Shown piece after piece: positions 1-5,089 of a DNA stretch of 9,029 bases; position 1 is the first letter of the stretch, and every line of letters begins with the position of its first letter. The notes under the pieces are model-generated. The model ran no database searches and was not told the origin of the DNA. It worked only from the letters and a program-made list of their open reading frames with translations. The DNA comes from Prolixibacteraceae bacterium UBA6029. GTDB taxonomy: Bacteria; Bacteroidota; Bacteroidia; Bacteroidales; Prolixibacteraceae. The stretch is from contig DIZL01000073.1 of the NCBI GenBank assembly GCA_002429385.1, positions 1-9,029 on the forward strand, given 5' to 3'. Both the position numbers and the translations under genes were made by a program.

Positions 1-377
1 AATGCGTAACGTGAGTTAATAAAGTCAGGATCAGGCCATTTAATTTCAATAACTTTAGGATCAACCCACCAAAGTTTTTGAATGTTATTTTCTGAATCGA
101 ATTGAGCAACATAAATCAGTCCTTTCTCCGGGTTTTGAAAGGCATAAATTACAGCCATACCTCCTCCGCTTATTTGTTGGAGCCTGGTATCGCTTAACTC
201 GACCAAATAAAAATACTCCTCTCCAATTTCGGGGGAAAACGCTAATTTAAGGTATTTTACATTGGTCACCGATGTGACAATCTCAGCATCAAGGTATTCG
301 GTAAATGATGAAACAAAAGTGGTGGTTAAAGGCCCAAGAATGCTAGTAGGAATGACATTTTTTAATCGTGGATCCAT
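1..377 (-). CDS. Hypothetical protein, 5' part only (runs off left edge)
   Basis: Reading the minus strand from ATG at 375-377 gives 125 codons with no stop before the window edge, so the C-terminus is missing. The protein starts MDPRLKNVIPTSILGPL and contains a run ending in KLWWVDPKVIEIKWPDP. I see no signal peptide, membrane segment or family motif that I recognise. The start is the first ATG after a candidate Bacteroidota promoter at 400-430 and has no Shine-Dalgarno site, as is usual in this phylum. The codons look like genuine coding sequence: even amino-acid composition and no internal stops. It lies outside the inverted-repeat-bounded block to its right, so it may be host chromosome. 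Function is unknown; an in-frame GGAGGAGGTATG further inside could suggest a shorter start but is less likely. Confidence 0.7.
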   Translation of the reverse strand, partial: MDPRLKNVIPTSILGPLTTTFVSSFTEYLDAEIVTSVTNVKYLKLAFSPEIGEEYFYLVELSDTRLQQISGGGMAVIYAFQNPEKGLIYVAQFDSENNIQKLWWVDPKVIEIKWPDPDFINSRYA

Positions 378-399
378 TGGTTAGTTATTTAGAGATCCA

Positions 400-430
400 C
401 TAATTTAACGAAAGATTTGTAAAAGTCAAT
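400..430 (-). promoter_or_regulatory. Candidate Bacteroidota promoter for the leftmost gene
   Basis: On the minus strand, ATTG (427-430) is followed after exactly 19 bases by TAAATTAG (400-407). The Bacteroidota vegetative consensus is TTTG, 19-21 bases, TAnnTTTG, so each box has one mismatch. Initiation would fall roughly 15-20 bases before the ATG at 377. No transcript evidence is available and AT-rich spacers give chance matches. Confidence 0.35.
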
Positions 431-452
431 ACCCAGCATATAAAATAATTTA

Positions 453-482
453 GTCATCCCGAACTTGTTTCGGGACCCCCTC
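453..482 (+). repeat. Palindromic repeat, copy A (intergenic)
   Basis: A 30-base unit with stem TCCCGAA (457-463), loop CTTGT and TTCGGGA (469-475), followed by a C-rich tail. It belongs to the same family as the copies at 510-539, 552-572 (inverted), 2061-2091 and 2547-2577. Short palindromes of this type are widespread between genes of Bacteroidota. Confidence 0.85.
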
Positions 483-509
483 CTATAAGCAATAACCCAC
501 CTTTGACCC

Positions 510-539
510 ATCATGCTGAACTTGTTTCAGCACCCCCTC
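510..539 (+). repeat. Palindromic repeat, copy B (intergenic)
   Basis: Same family as copy A, with stem TGCTGAA (514-520), loop CTTGT and TTCAGCA (526-532), and the same C-rich tail. Both stem differences from copy A are compensated on the opposite arm, so pairing is kept. Confidence 0.85.
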
Positions 540-551
540 ATATTGCAGGGG

Positions 552-608
552 ATGCCGAAATAAATTCGGCATGACGCTTCAATCATCGTTCGGCATGACG
601 CTTCAATC
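552..608 (-). repeat. Palindromic repeat, copy C (inverted) with a 24-base tandem duplication
   Basis: Arms TGCCGAA (553-559) and TTCGGCA (565-571) surround an ATAAA loop. Read on the minus strand, the unit starts GAAGCGTCATGCCGAA, matching the coding copies at 2061 and 2547, so this copy is inverted relative to A and B. The flank TTCGGCATGACGCTTCAATC then occurs twice, at 565-584 and 589-608, a tandem duplication of half the element with a period of 24. Confidence 0.8.
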
Positions 609-617
609 CGTGTAATT

Positions 618-683
618 CCTGCCCGACGGCAGGCGGGCGTCCTAATTCGTGTAATTCGTAATTTCTAATTCGTACAATTCGTA
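618..683 (+). repeat. GC-rich palindrome plus AATTCGT tandem array
   Basis: CCTGCC (618-623) and GGCAGG (628-633) form a short GC-rich hairpin inside CCTGCCCGACGGCAGGCGGG. It is followed at 641-683 by four irregular copies of an AATTCG(T) motif. Related AATTCG arrays lie at 2675-2719 and around 7475-7555, and a related GC palindrome is embedded in a gene at 2502-2522. Confidence 0.65.
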
Positions 684-729
684 TTTTCCTCAACTTCCTC
701 AACTTCCTCATCTCTCACTTTTTGAGGAA
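684..729 (+). repeat. Left copy of a 46-base inverted repeat bounding the gene block
   Basis: Three tandem TTCCTCA units fill 684-710, then eight variable bases (711-718), then TTTTTGAGGAA (719-729). The right copy on the opposite strand at 7428-7473 has the identical 27-base part, eight variable bases, and the identical 11-base part. The repeat ends at the base before the stop codon (730-732) of the DUF3987 gene. TTCCTCA/TGAGGAA can also pair locally as a hairpin. Confidence 0.75.
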
Positions 730-2670
730 TCACTTCCCGGGATTGGTATAACAACCTTGTTGATCTCTAAATATCAGGCCCTTATCGCAAAATTGGGTGA
801 TATACCTTTCGGCGGTCTTTTCGGCAATGGATAAACTTTTGGCCAGTGCAAGATAACCGGGCCGGGAAAACTTTTCAGGCAACTGATCGAGGAATTGTTC
901 CTTCTTGTTTTTGTGTTTAGGGGTTGTAATCTCCTCAGGCAACTCAGAGAATACATAACTGGCATGCTTGACCAAAACAGTAATCATAGCTAAGACGGTT
1001 TGGAAATCCTCATCTGTACATTCGTGCATGTCCGAAAAGTCCCCCGTTTCGGGCAGACGCAGAATTGAAAGCACCATTGCCAGCCGGAAAGCGATCAAGC
1101 CCAGTCTCCTGATCGTTCCCATGTAATCCATTCCCTGAAGGGTAAGATACTTTACCTGTATCTGGGTGAAGAAGTCATGAAACTGATCCTGTTGCTCTGC
1201 GGTAAGACATACCTGAATGGCTGGATGGGTGTTTAGCGCTGTGTATAGTGTAAGAAATTCTTTCCCCAGTCGATTAAAATATTCCTCCAGACCCTCCTTG
1301 TGACTGGATGCAAAAACATTTTTCCATACAGGTTTGATGTTCATGTGGTAAAAAATAAACCGGCTAAACAAACCATTCTCCGCGTTGGGGATCAAGGCAG
1401 AAACCTGCCTGGGCGTACCCGACAGCACCGTTGAAAGGCGGGGATTTTCAATCTCCACATATTCGCGGTCGGTACGGCGGTAATACGAAATCGTTTCATG
1501 GTGGTAAGCTTTGCGAAAACCATCGCTGTAATTGCCATAATCGGATTTGAAGGCCTGTGCCAGGGTATCTCCCTCGGTCTCGAAAATCAGTCCTTTTCCC
1601 TCATTATCAGAAAGCAACTGAAATACACCCGTTGTGCTATTATTGGCAGGGATAAAAAGCATCTTTTCAGGTGGCTTGACTGGTTTTTCCTTTTTATTTT
1701 CCTTCCCCTTAAAAGAGTTGAACTCTCTCATTTCATTTTCATACTGCAGCTTCATTAGATAGGCTTGCTGGCGCAATTCAGCATGAACAGGCCTTACCAG
1801 TTGCTTGCAATGCACCAGTCTGCCCTTACCTGCGGATGCCTGTGCGGTAATGAATAAATAGAGGTTCGGATAGACCCTTTTCCCGTCATAAATCCCATAA
1901 ACCCCGGGCAGGCAGGCGCTCAGGGTCACCAATGAACCAAGGAGTAAAATGTCGCGTTCCTCGTTAGAGTCACACGGGGCCACAACCCTTTTTAGAAAAT
2001 CAGGAAGTGCAGCATACACCGATTCCGGCAGCGTGGGCAAATCCACCCCCTCAATCGAAGCGTCATCCCGAACTTGTTTCGGGACCCCCTCATCACGATC
2101 TCCGGTCTCCTTTCTTCCTTCTCCCTTTTCCGGTCTCACTTCTCCGCTCTCCTTGCTCTCTGCCCCATGCTCCATGCCCTCTGCCCCATGCTCCTCGCCC
2201 CATGCTCCCTGCCCTCTCACATCAATCCCAGCCTGCTTTGCAAGGTGAAAGAACGTTTTCATGGTTATGCCATGACCTTTTGCATTCATACAACTATTGT
2301 ATTGATTGTTGCAATCGGTGTCAGAATAGCCGGGATAAAACCGGCTGATCCGATGATAGTAGTCTCGTCCTCTTTCGCCATATTCATCTACCAGCGCAAA
2401 GCCAATATCCCGCCAATCCTTATAACTAGCCGTTATATCCCTTTGTGCGGCTTCAATTCGGGAAATGATTATCTCAACGTCATTTCCGTCTTTCCGAACT
2501 TCCTGCCCTTCCGTCAGGCGGGGTTTCGTGACCTCCTCCTTCGAAGCGTCATCCTGAACTTGTTTCAGGACCCCCTCTGAATCCCCGTCATCCTCTTTCT
2601 TTATTTCTTTTTCCTCTTTCCCTTTATCGTTGTTTTCCAACCATTCCTGTGGATTAAATTTTTTCTTCAT
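730..2670 (-). CDS. PriCT-2 / DUF3987 primase-helicase-type protein with repeat-derived linkers
   Basis: A 646-residue protein of the type carried by Bacteroidota mobile elements, probably acting with the VirE_N-type gene in DNA replication. Residues about 64-150 match a primase C-terminal (PriCT-2) domain, with WRDIGFAL and YGERGRDYYHRISRFYPGY. Residues about 210-580 match DUF3987, a helicase-like ATPase: ITAQASAGKGR (274-284) is a P-loop-like motif lacking the usual final Ser/Thr, and ETEGD (364-368) is a Walker B-like segment. GLFSRFIFY (433-441) is another typical motif. Residues 597-640 look like a winged helix. The N-terminus (1-60) and the linker 152-208 are highly charged and largely repeat-derived: EGVLKQVQDDA (32-42) and EGVPKQVRDDA (194-204) come from copies of the intergenic palindrome. 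Its ATG is 658 bases beyond the VirE_N gene stop, so it may have its own promoter, which I could not place confidently. Confidence 0.85.
   Translation of the reverse strand: MKKKFNPQEWLENNDKGKEEKEIKKEDDGDSEGVLKQVQDDASKEEVTKPRLTEGQEVRKDGNDVEIIISRIEAAQRDITASYKDWRDIGFALVDEYGERGRDYYHRISRFYPGYSDTDCNNQYNSCMNAKGHGITMKTFFHLAKQAGIDVRGQGAWGEEHGAEGMEHGAESKESGEVRPEKGEGRKETGDRDEGVPKQVRDDASIEGVDLPTLPESVYAALPDFLKRVVAPCDSNEERDILLLGSLVTLSACLPGVYGIYDGKRVYPNLYLFITAQASAGKGRLVHCKQLVRPVHAELRQQAYLMKLQYENEMREFNSFKGKENKKEKPVKPPEKMLFIPANNSTTGVFQLLSDNEGKGLIFETEGDTLAQAFKSDYGNYSDGFRKAYHHETISYYRRTDREYVEIENPRLSTVLSGTPRQVSALIPNAENGLFSRFIFYHMNIKPVWKNVFASSHKEGLEEYFNRLGKEFLTLYTALNTHPAIQVCLTAEQQDQFHDFFTQIQVKYLTLQGMDYMGTIRRLGLIAFRLAMVLSILRLPETGDFSDMHECTDEDFQTVLAMITVLVKHASYVFSELPEEITTPKHKNKKEQFLDQLPEKFSRPGYLALAKSLSIAEKTAERYITQFCDKGLIFRDQQGCYTNPGK
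2061..2091 (-). repeat. Palindromic repeat, copy D, inside the DUF3987 coding region
   Basis: Stem TCCCGAA (2066-2072), loop CTTGT, TTCGGGA (2078-2084), identical to intergenic copy A. On the coding strand it encodes EGVPKQVRDDA (residues 194-204), in the linker between the PriCT-2 and DUF3987 regions. Confidence 0.9.
2161..2217 (-). repeat. CCCCATGCTC tandem repeat inside the DUF3987 coding region
   Basis: Irregular 14- and 21-base units built on GCCCCATGCTCC, preceded by a polypyrimidine run from about 2095. It encodes the HGAEGMEHGAES-type linker (residues about 155-172). The same composite, polypyrimidine followed by CTCCATGCCCCATGCT, occurs between genes at 7671-7716, so a non-coding repeat type has become protein here. 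Confidence 0.7.
2502..2522 (-). repeat. GC-rich palindrome inside the DUF3987 coding region
   Basis: CCTGCC and GTCAGGCGGG around TTCC resemble the intergenic palindrome at 618-637. It encodes the PRLTEGQ segment (residues 50-56) of the N-terminal linker. The match is imperfect, so the relationship is likely rather than certain. Confidence 0.55.
2547..2577 (-). repeat. Palindromic repeat, copy E, inside the DUF3987 coding region
   Basis: Stem TCCTGAA (2552-2558), loop CTTGT, TTCAGGA (2564-2570). It lies 486 bases (162 codons) from copy D, hence in the same frame, and encodes EGVLKQVQDDA (residues 32-42) before the PriCT-2 domain. The C-to-T change on one arm is matched by G-to-A on the other. 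Confidence 0.9.
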
Positions 2671-2674
2671 TTTA

Positions 2675-2719
2675 TTACGAATTACACGAATTAAGCCGAA
2701 TTGCTCGAATTAGTTCGTA
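2675..2719 (+). repeat. AATTCG-type repeat array upstream of the DUF3987 gene
   Basis: Four irregular copies of CGAATT/AATTCG variants immediately before the start codon, related to 641-683 and 7475-7555. As it lies directly before the ATG it forms part of the leader of that gene's message. Confidence 0.6.
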
Positions 2720-2761
2720 GATTGATGTTATGTCAAAATGTTTTTGATGTTACTCCAAAAG

Positions 2762-2904
2762 TATCACCGCTAACGCGGCTTTTTTCTATTGCTACTTAAT
2801 TCATTCTACCATACTATCACCGCTAACGCGGCTTTTAAGGTGCGTAGCACTGAAATTATGGTAGAATCTGATTTTTGCCTTGAATCCCAGGTGCGTAGCA
2901 CTGA
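2762..2904 (+). repeat. Composite structured repeat with nested hairpins
   Basis: Two identical 22-base copies (2762-2783, 2815-2836) carry the hairpin CCGC-TAAC-GCGG followed by CTTTT. Two copies of GGTGCGTAGCACTGA (2839-2853, 2890-2904) carry GTGC-GTA-GCAC. One copy of each is enclosed by an 11-base perfect inverted repeat, ATTCTACCATA (2803-2813) and TATGGTAGAAT (2857-2867), so the segment could fold as a three-way junction. The first hairpin is followed by six T residues and could act as a plus-strand terminator. No gene is visible here. Confidence 0.7.
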
Positions 2905-2995
2905 CACCAAGTAATAACCAGAATTGAATTTTTTTATTTATATAAATCTTAATTTCAGCTAATTAATCTTAGCAACTGACTGGCTCCCCCCGGAA

Positions 2996-3044
2996 CCCAA
3001 CCTTATCTGTTTATCCGAATAGGAATAAGGTTAATAAGGTTGGG
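2996..3044 (+). repeat. 11-base inverted repeat with a competing hairpin
   Basis: CCCAACCTTAT (2996-3006) is the exact complement of ATAAGGTTGGG (3034-3044). AATAAGGTT is directly duplicated (3024-3032, 3033-3041), so CCTTAT at 3001-3006 can pair with either copy. It lies between the VirE_N and DUF3987 genes. No T-run follows on the minus strand, so an intrinsic terminator is not clear. Confidence 0.55.
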
Positions 3045-3136
3045 GTTGTGGGGTTTGATCCTTGCTACGAAGGTTTAAGAATTATAAGGTTCCTTATTCA
3101 TCTGTTTCCAATATTTCAACCATGAGTCCGCTCCGA

Positions 3137-3247
3137 TCCCGAATCCTCGGGACCGTCATTGCGAACGAAGTGAAGCAATCTCAACATATAGATTATCAAT
3201 AGAATGGGATTAGTTTGCTTCGTTCCTCGCAACGCCTGGCAATGACG
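3137..3247 (+). repeat. Large imperfect inverted repeat (CGTCATTGCGAACGAA family)
   Basis: CGTCATTGCGAACGAAGTGA begins at 3154 and its imperfect complement occupies 3208-3247, giving about 94 bases of hairpin-capable sequence. It is preceded by TCCCGA-ATCC-TCGGGA (3137-3152), a relative of the copy A palindrome. Elements with this sequence pattern are common between genes in Bacteroidota. Confidence 0.7.
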
Positions 3248-3277
3248 TGCAATGTCGCTTTTCGGAGTAGACTCAAC

Positions 3278-3310
3278 CACGTAGAACAATTAAAACATTT
3301 GTTCTATGTG
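3278..3310 (-). terminator. Stem-loop downstream of the VirE_N gene
   Basis: CACGTAGAACAA (3278-3289) and TTGTTCTATGTG (3299-3310) give a 12-pair stem with one G-T pair and a 9-base loop, starting about 18 bases after the TAA stop. The neighbouring CCTATGTG motif is tandemly repeated up to 3329. With no U-run following, it may be a 3'-end stabiliser or just another repeat rather than a true terminator. Confidence 0.35.
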
Positions 3311-3328
3311 TCCTATGTGCCTATGTGG

Positions 3329-4273
3329 TTATCCTACATATATTGGATTAATGTAGACCTCCGGGTCATATGGCAGGAAGCAAGCCCGGGAAATGTCTTT
3401 CCCTGACTGGTCTACCTCTAATCCGTATTTGGTCTTTAAATAGGCCTCCACTGCCAGGAACCACCTCTGATGAGCACATTGATTCACATCAATGGAAATG
3501 ATCCATTTCAGGCAATTGCCCGAGGGCGATACAAACATCAGTTCCGTTTCGAAATACGGATCAGACAGCAAGGTTTCCTTTAGCGCCTGTAGATTGGACA
3601 CATGATCAAAGTCAAGGGTTAAAAACCCTGAATGATTGATCAAGGCCGAATCACTTCGTTTTGAAAACACCCCGGAAAAGGTCACATAATCGAAGTGCGT
3701 TCGCTTGTATCGGCTGGCCTTTTCAAGACTCTCCCCCGACCCCTCCCTTGATGGGAGGGGCGAAAGAATGCTTCGCAATTCGGAAGTCCGGGCCTTGTAC
3801 CTGTTGCCTCTGATGACCTTATAAGCTTCCAGAAGCGATATTTCAGTATAAGGTTGAGTATTGGTAATCGGACTGCGGAAATAACTGAACCGGGGAGTAG
3901 TCGTAACAATTACAGGAACCGGCTTTTTATTCTGATCGTTGGTGTAGAACCCCTTTGGCTTGCCAATATTCAGATTCATTTCCTCATTGATCCTTTCCAG
4001 CAATTCGGGTCCTTTTAACCGGTAATGAAGCGCAGCAAAATCGAAAGGATTTCCTTTGAAGTCAGGATTTTCACTGTCCTCGTAACAGAATACTCCATCG
4101 CGATTACAAATGCTAAGGCTGTACCGATTGTCGTTGAAAGGATTCCGGGTAGCTTTACATTGTTTGCCCGAAAGTTCAAGAACTACCTCTTCCGGATAAT
4201 ACTCACGCATAATATGTGCGTAAATATTCAATCCGTAGTGGGTGATGTGCAGAATATCCTTTTCCTCAATCAT
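3329..4273 (-). CDS. BT4734/VirE_N-type primase-like protein
   Basis: A 314-residue protein. Residues about 185-312 match the BT4734-like (VirE N-terminal) domain of Bacteroidota mobile elements: RTHFDYVTFSGVFSKR, LTLDFDHV with DFD at 221-223, SPSGNCLK (249-256) and SRACFLPYDP (295-304). The DxD, SxSGxxxK and late acidic motifs resemble archaeo-eukaryotic primases, though with Lys where His is usual; that link is inference. Residues about 37-105 recall a DnaG-type CHC2 zinc-binding fold (NPFNDNRYSLSI, GNPFDFAALHY) in which most zinc ligands are missing. The linker contains PLPSREG (172-178), encoded by a perfect palindrome. The start overlaps the preceding gene's stop as ATGA (4270-4273), implying coupled translation. 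The protein ends right after the VirE_N domain; in related elements this domain can be fused to PriCT-2/DUF3987, which here is a separate gene. Confidence 0.85.
   Translation of the reverse strand: MIEEKDILHITHYGLNIYAHIMREYYPEEVVLELSGKQCKATRNPFNDNRYSLSICNRDGVFCYEDSENPDFKGNPFDFAALHYRLKGPELLERINEEMNLNIGKPKGFYTNDQNKKPVPVIVTTTPRFSYFRSPITNTQPYTEISLLEAYKVIRGNRYKARTSELRSILSPLPSREGSGESLEKASRYKRTHFDYVTFSGVFSKRSDSALINHSGFLTLDFDHVSNLQALKETLLSDPYFETELMFVSPSGNCLKWIISIDVNQCAHQRWFLAVEAYLKTKYGLEVDQSGKDISRACFLPYDPEVYINPIYVG
3740..3760 (-). repeat. Perfect palindrome inside the VirE_N-type coding region
   Basis: CCCCTCCC (3740-3747), loop TTGAT, GGGAGGGG (3753-3760). It encodes PLPSREG (residues 172-178) in the linker before the VirE_N domain. 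It is a different repeat family from copies A to E but, like them, lies in frame between folded parts. Confidence 0.8.
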
Positions 4274-4560
4274 GGCGTTTGCTTTTGTGGTTTCCGTGAA
4301 TAATTACTGTTGAGTAATGTTTCCAGATCGGAAATCTTATAGTAGCATTTGCCGCTAAATTGTGAATAGGGAAGTAGTCCGGAAGTACGCAGAGTTTGCA
4401 AAGTTCGCTGGCCGATATTCAGGGCTACTCTTACATCCTGCCCATCGATCCAGGATTCTTTGAATACCTCCGTCCTGCTTTTCTTCAGGCTTTGAAGATT
4501 GGCCTTGATCTCCTTCAAATCATCAGAGAGTTGAAGGAGAATTTGTTCCAAATCCTGCAT
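4270..4560 (-). CDS. Small helix-turn-helix protein (HTH_17 type), second of a pair
   Basis: A 96-residue protein. Residues 1-30 form an amphipathic, probably coiled-coil helix (LEQILLQLSDDLKEIKANLQ), which suggests dimerisation. Residues about 36-84 look like a MerR/excisionase-type helix-turn-helix with wing: WIDGQDVRVALNIGQRTLQTL, then SGLLPYSQFSGKCYYKISDLE. It probably binds DNA as a regulator or as a recombination-directionality or replication accessory factor. It starts two bases after the previous gene's stop and its own stop overlaps the VirE_N start by four bases, so the three genes are one transcription unit. The paralogue upstream has the same layout, so the pair probably arose by duplication and may form heterodimers (inference). 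Tandem small HTH genes ahead of a VirE_N gene are a familiar order in Bacteroidota elements. Confidence 0.85.
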   Translation of the reverse strand: MQDLEQILLQLSDDLKEIKANLQSLKKSRTEVFKESWIDGQDVRVALNIGQRTLQTLRTSGLLPYSQFSGKCYYKISDLETLLNSNYSRKPQKQTP

Positions 4561-4562
4561 GA

Positions 4563-4859
4563 TCAGTTACTCCCGGTATTAGGTGCAAACTGACTGGCTG
4601 CATTCTTTATTCCGGAATTGGACATCTTTCTTTTGGATAACATCCAGTTATACAATTCCTTCCTTTTGAAATAAAGTTTCCCCCCGTTCGGCTTAAAGGC
4701 CGGGATAGTCTTATTACTTACTAACTCGTAGAGGTACGAAAGCGACAAGCCTAAATAAATGGCGGCTTCCCTGGAGGTTAATACTTCCTTTTTAAGCAGT
4801 TTCTGCTCCTTCAGCATTTTTTCAATACTGTTCAACTTTTCAATAATTAAATGATTCAT
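4563..4859 (-). CDS. Small helix-turn-helix protein (excisionase/HTH_17 type), first of a pair
   Basis: A 98-residue protein. Residues 1-25 are a helical N-terminus rich in K, E and L. Residues 27-72 are a clear excisionase-family winged helix-turn-helix: LTSREAAIYLGLSLSYLYEL followed by the wing IPAFKPNGGKLYFKRKEL. The tail (75-98) is polar. It probably binds DNA as an Xis-like accessory factor or as a transcriptional regulator. It is the first gene of the tight three-gene unit, about 30 bases downstream of the predicted initiation point of a good Bacteroidota-type promoter and downstream of a TATAACGC dyad that it or its neighbour could bind. No integrase gene accompanies it in this window, which is unusual if it works as an excisionase. 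Confidence 0.87.
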   Translation of the reverse strand: MNHLIIEKLNSIEKMLKEQKLLKKEVLTSREAAIYLGLSLSYLYELVSNKTIPAFKPNGGKLYFKRKELYNWMLSKRKMSNSGIKNAASQFAPNTGSN

Positions 4860-4896
4860 CTTTTAAAAATTTAAATGTTAGAAAATGAATCTTGGC

Positions 4897-4927
4897 CAAG
4901 ACTAATAAATCAATTGATGTGTACAAA
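4897..4927 (-). promoter_or_regulatory. Bacteroidota-type promoter of the HTH-HTH-VirE_N unit
   Basis: On the minus strand TTTG (4924-4927) is an exact -33 box, followed after exactly 19 bases by TAGTCTTG (4897-4904), one mismatch from TAnnTTTG. Initiation near 4890 would leave a leader of about 30 bases before the ATG at 4859. This is the best promoter match in the window. Confidence 0.55.
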
Positions 4928-4935
4928 CATATGGA

Positions 4936-4956
4936 TATAACGCGTTGTTATAACGC
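4936..4956. promoter_or_regulatory. Overlapping dyads just upstream of the -33 box (operator candidate)
   Basis: TATAACGC occurs twice (4936-4943, 4949-4956). Two overlapping inverted pairs result: TATAAC/GTTATA (4936-4941, 4947-4952) and GCGTT/AACGC (4942-4946, 4952-4956). The site sits about 9-30 bases upstream of the -33 box, a place where an activator or autoregulator could bind. The HTH proteins encoded downstream are natural candidates, but this is inference. Confidence 0.45.
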
Positions 4957-4967
4957 ATTTTATGTGT

Positions 4968-5080
4968 GCGTAGAGTGTGCGTAGAGCGTAGAGTGTACTG
5001 AAACAAGGAGGTAATAAGGACTATGTAAACTGATAGTCTTAAATAATATTTAAAAAGTTTTTATTTAGCGTAGAGTGTAA
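4968..5080 (+). repeat. GCGTAGAG(TGT) short repeats in the spacer
   Basis: GCGTAGAGTGT at 4968-4978, GCGTAGAG at 4979-4986, GCGTAGAGTGTA at 4986-4997, and GCGTAGAGTGTAA at 5068-5080 just beyond the stop of the 706-residue gene. Between them GACTAT (5019-5024) and ATAGTC (5033-5038) form a hairpin without a T-run. They could be iteron-like protein-binding sites or simple repeats. No gene is visible in 4860-5089. Confidence 0.5.
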
Positions 5081-5089
5081 AAGTTCGCT

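Noticed and set aside
2007..2580. Long plus-strand open frames opposite the DUF3987 gene
   Set aside because: They are antisense shadows of a well-supported gene, rich in Pro/Ser/Leu from the repeats, without promoter or domain support.
3215..3406. 63-codon plus-strand frame over the VirE_N gene end
   Set aside because: It runs through the large inverted repeat and the CCTATGTG tandem and overlaps the real gene in antisense.
5006..5028. AAGGAGG followed by ATG on the plus strand in the 4860-5089 spacer
   Set aside because: The ATG (5023-5025) is followed at once by TAA, so nothing is encoded; Bacteroidota also rarely use such sites.
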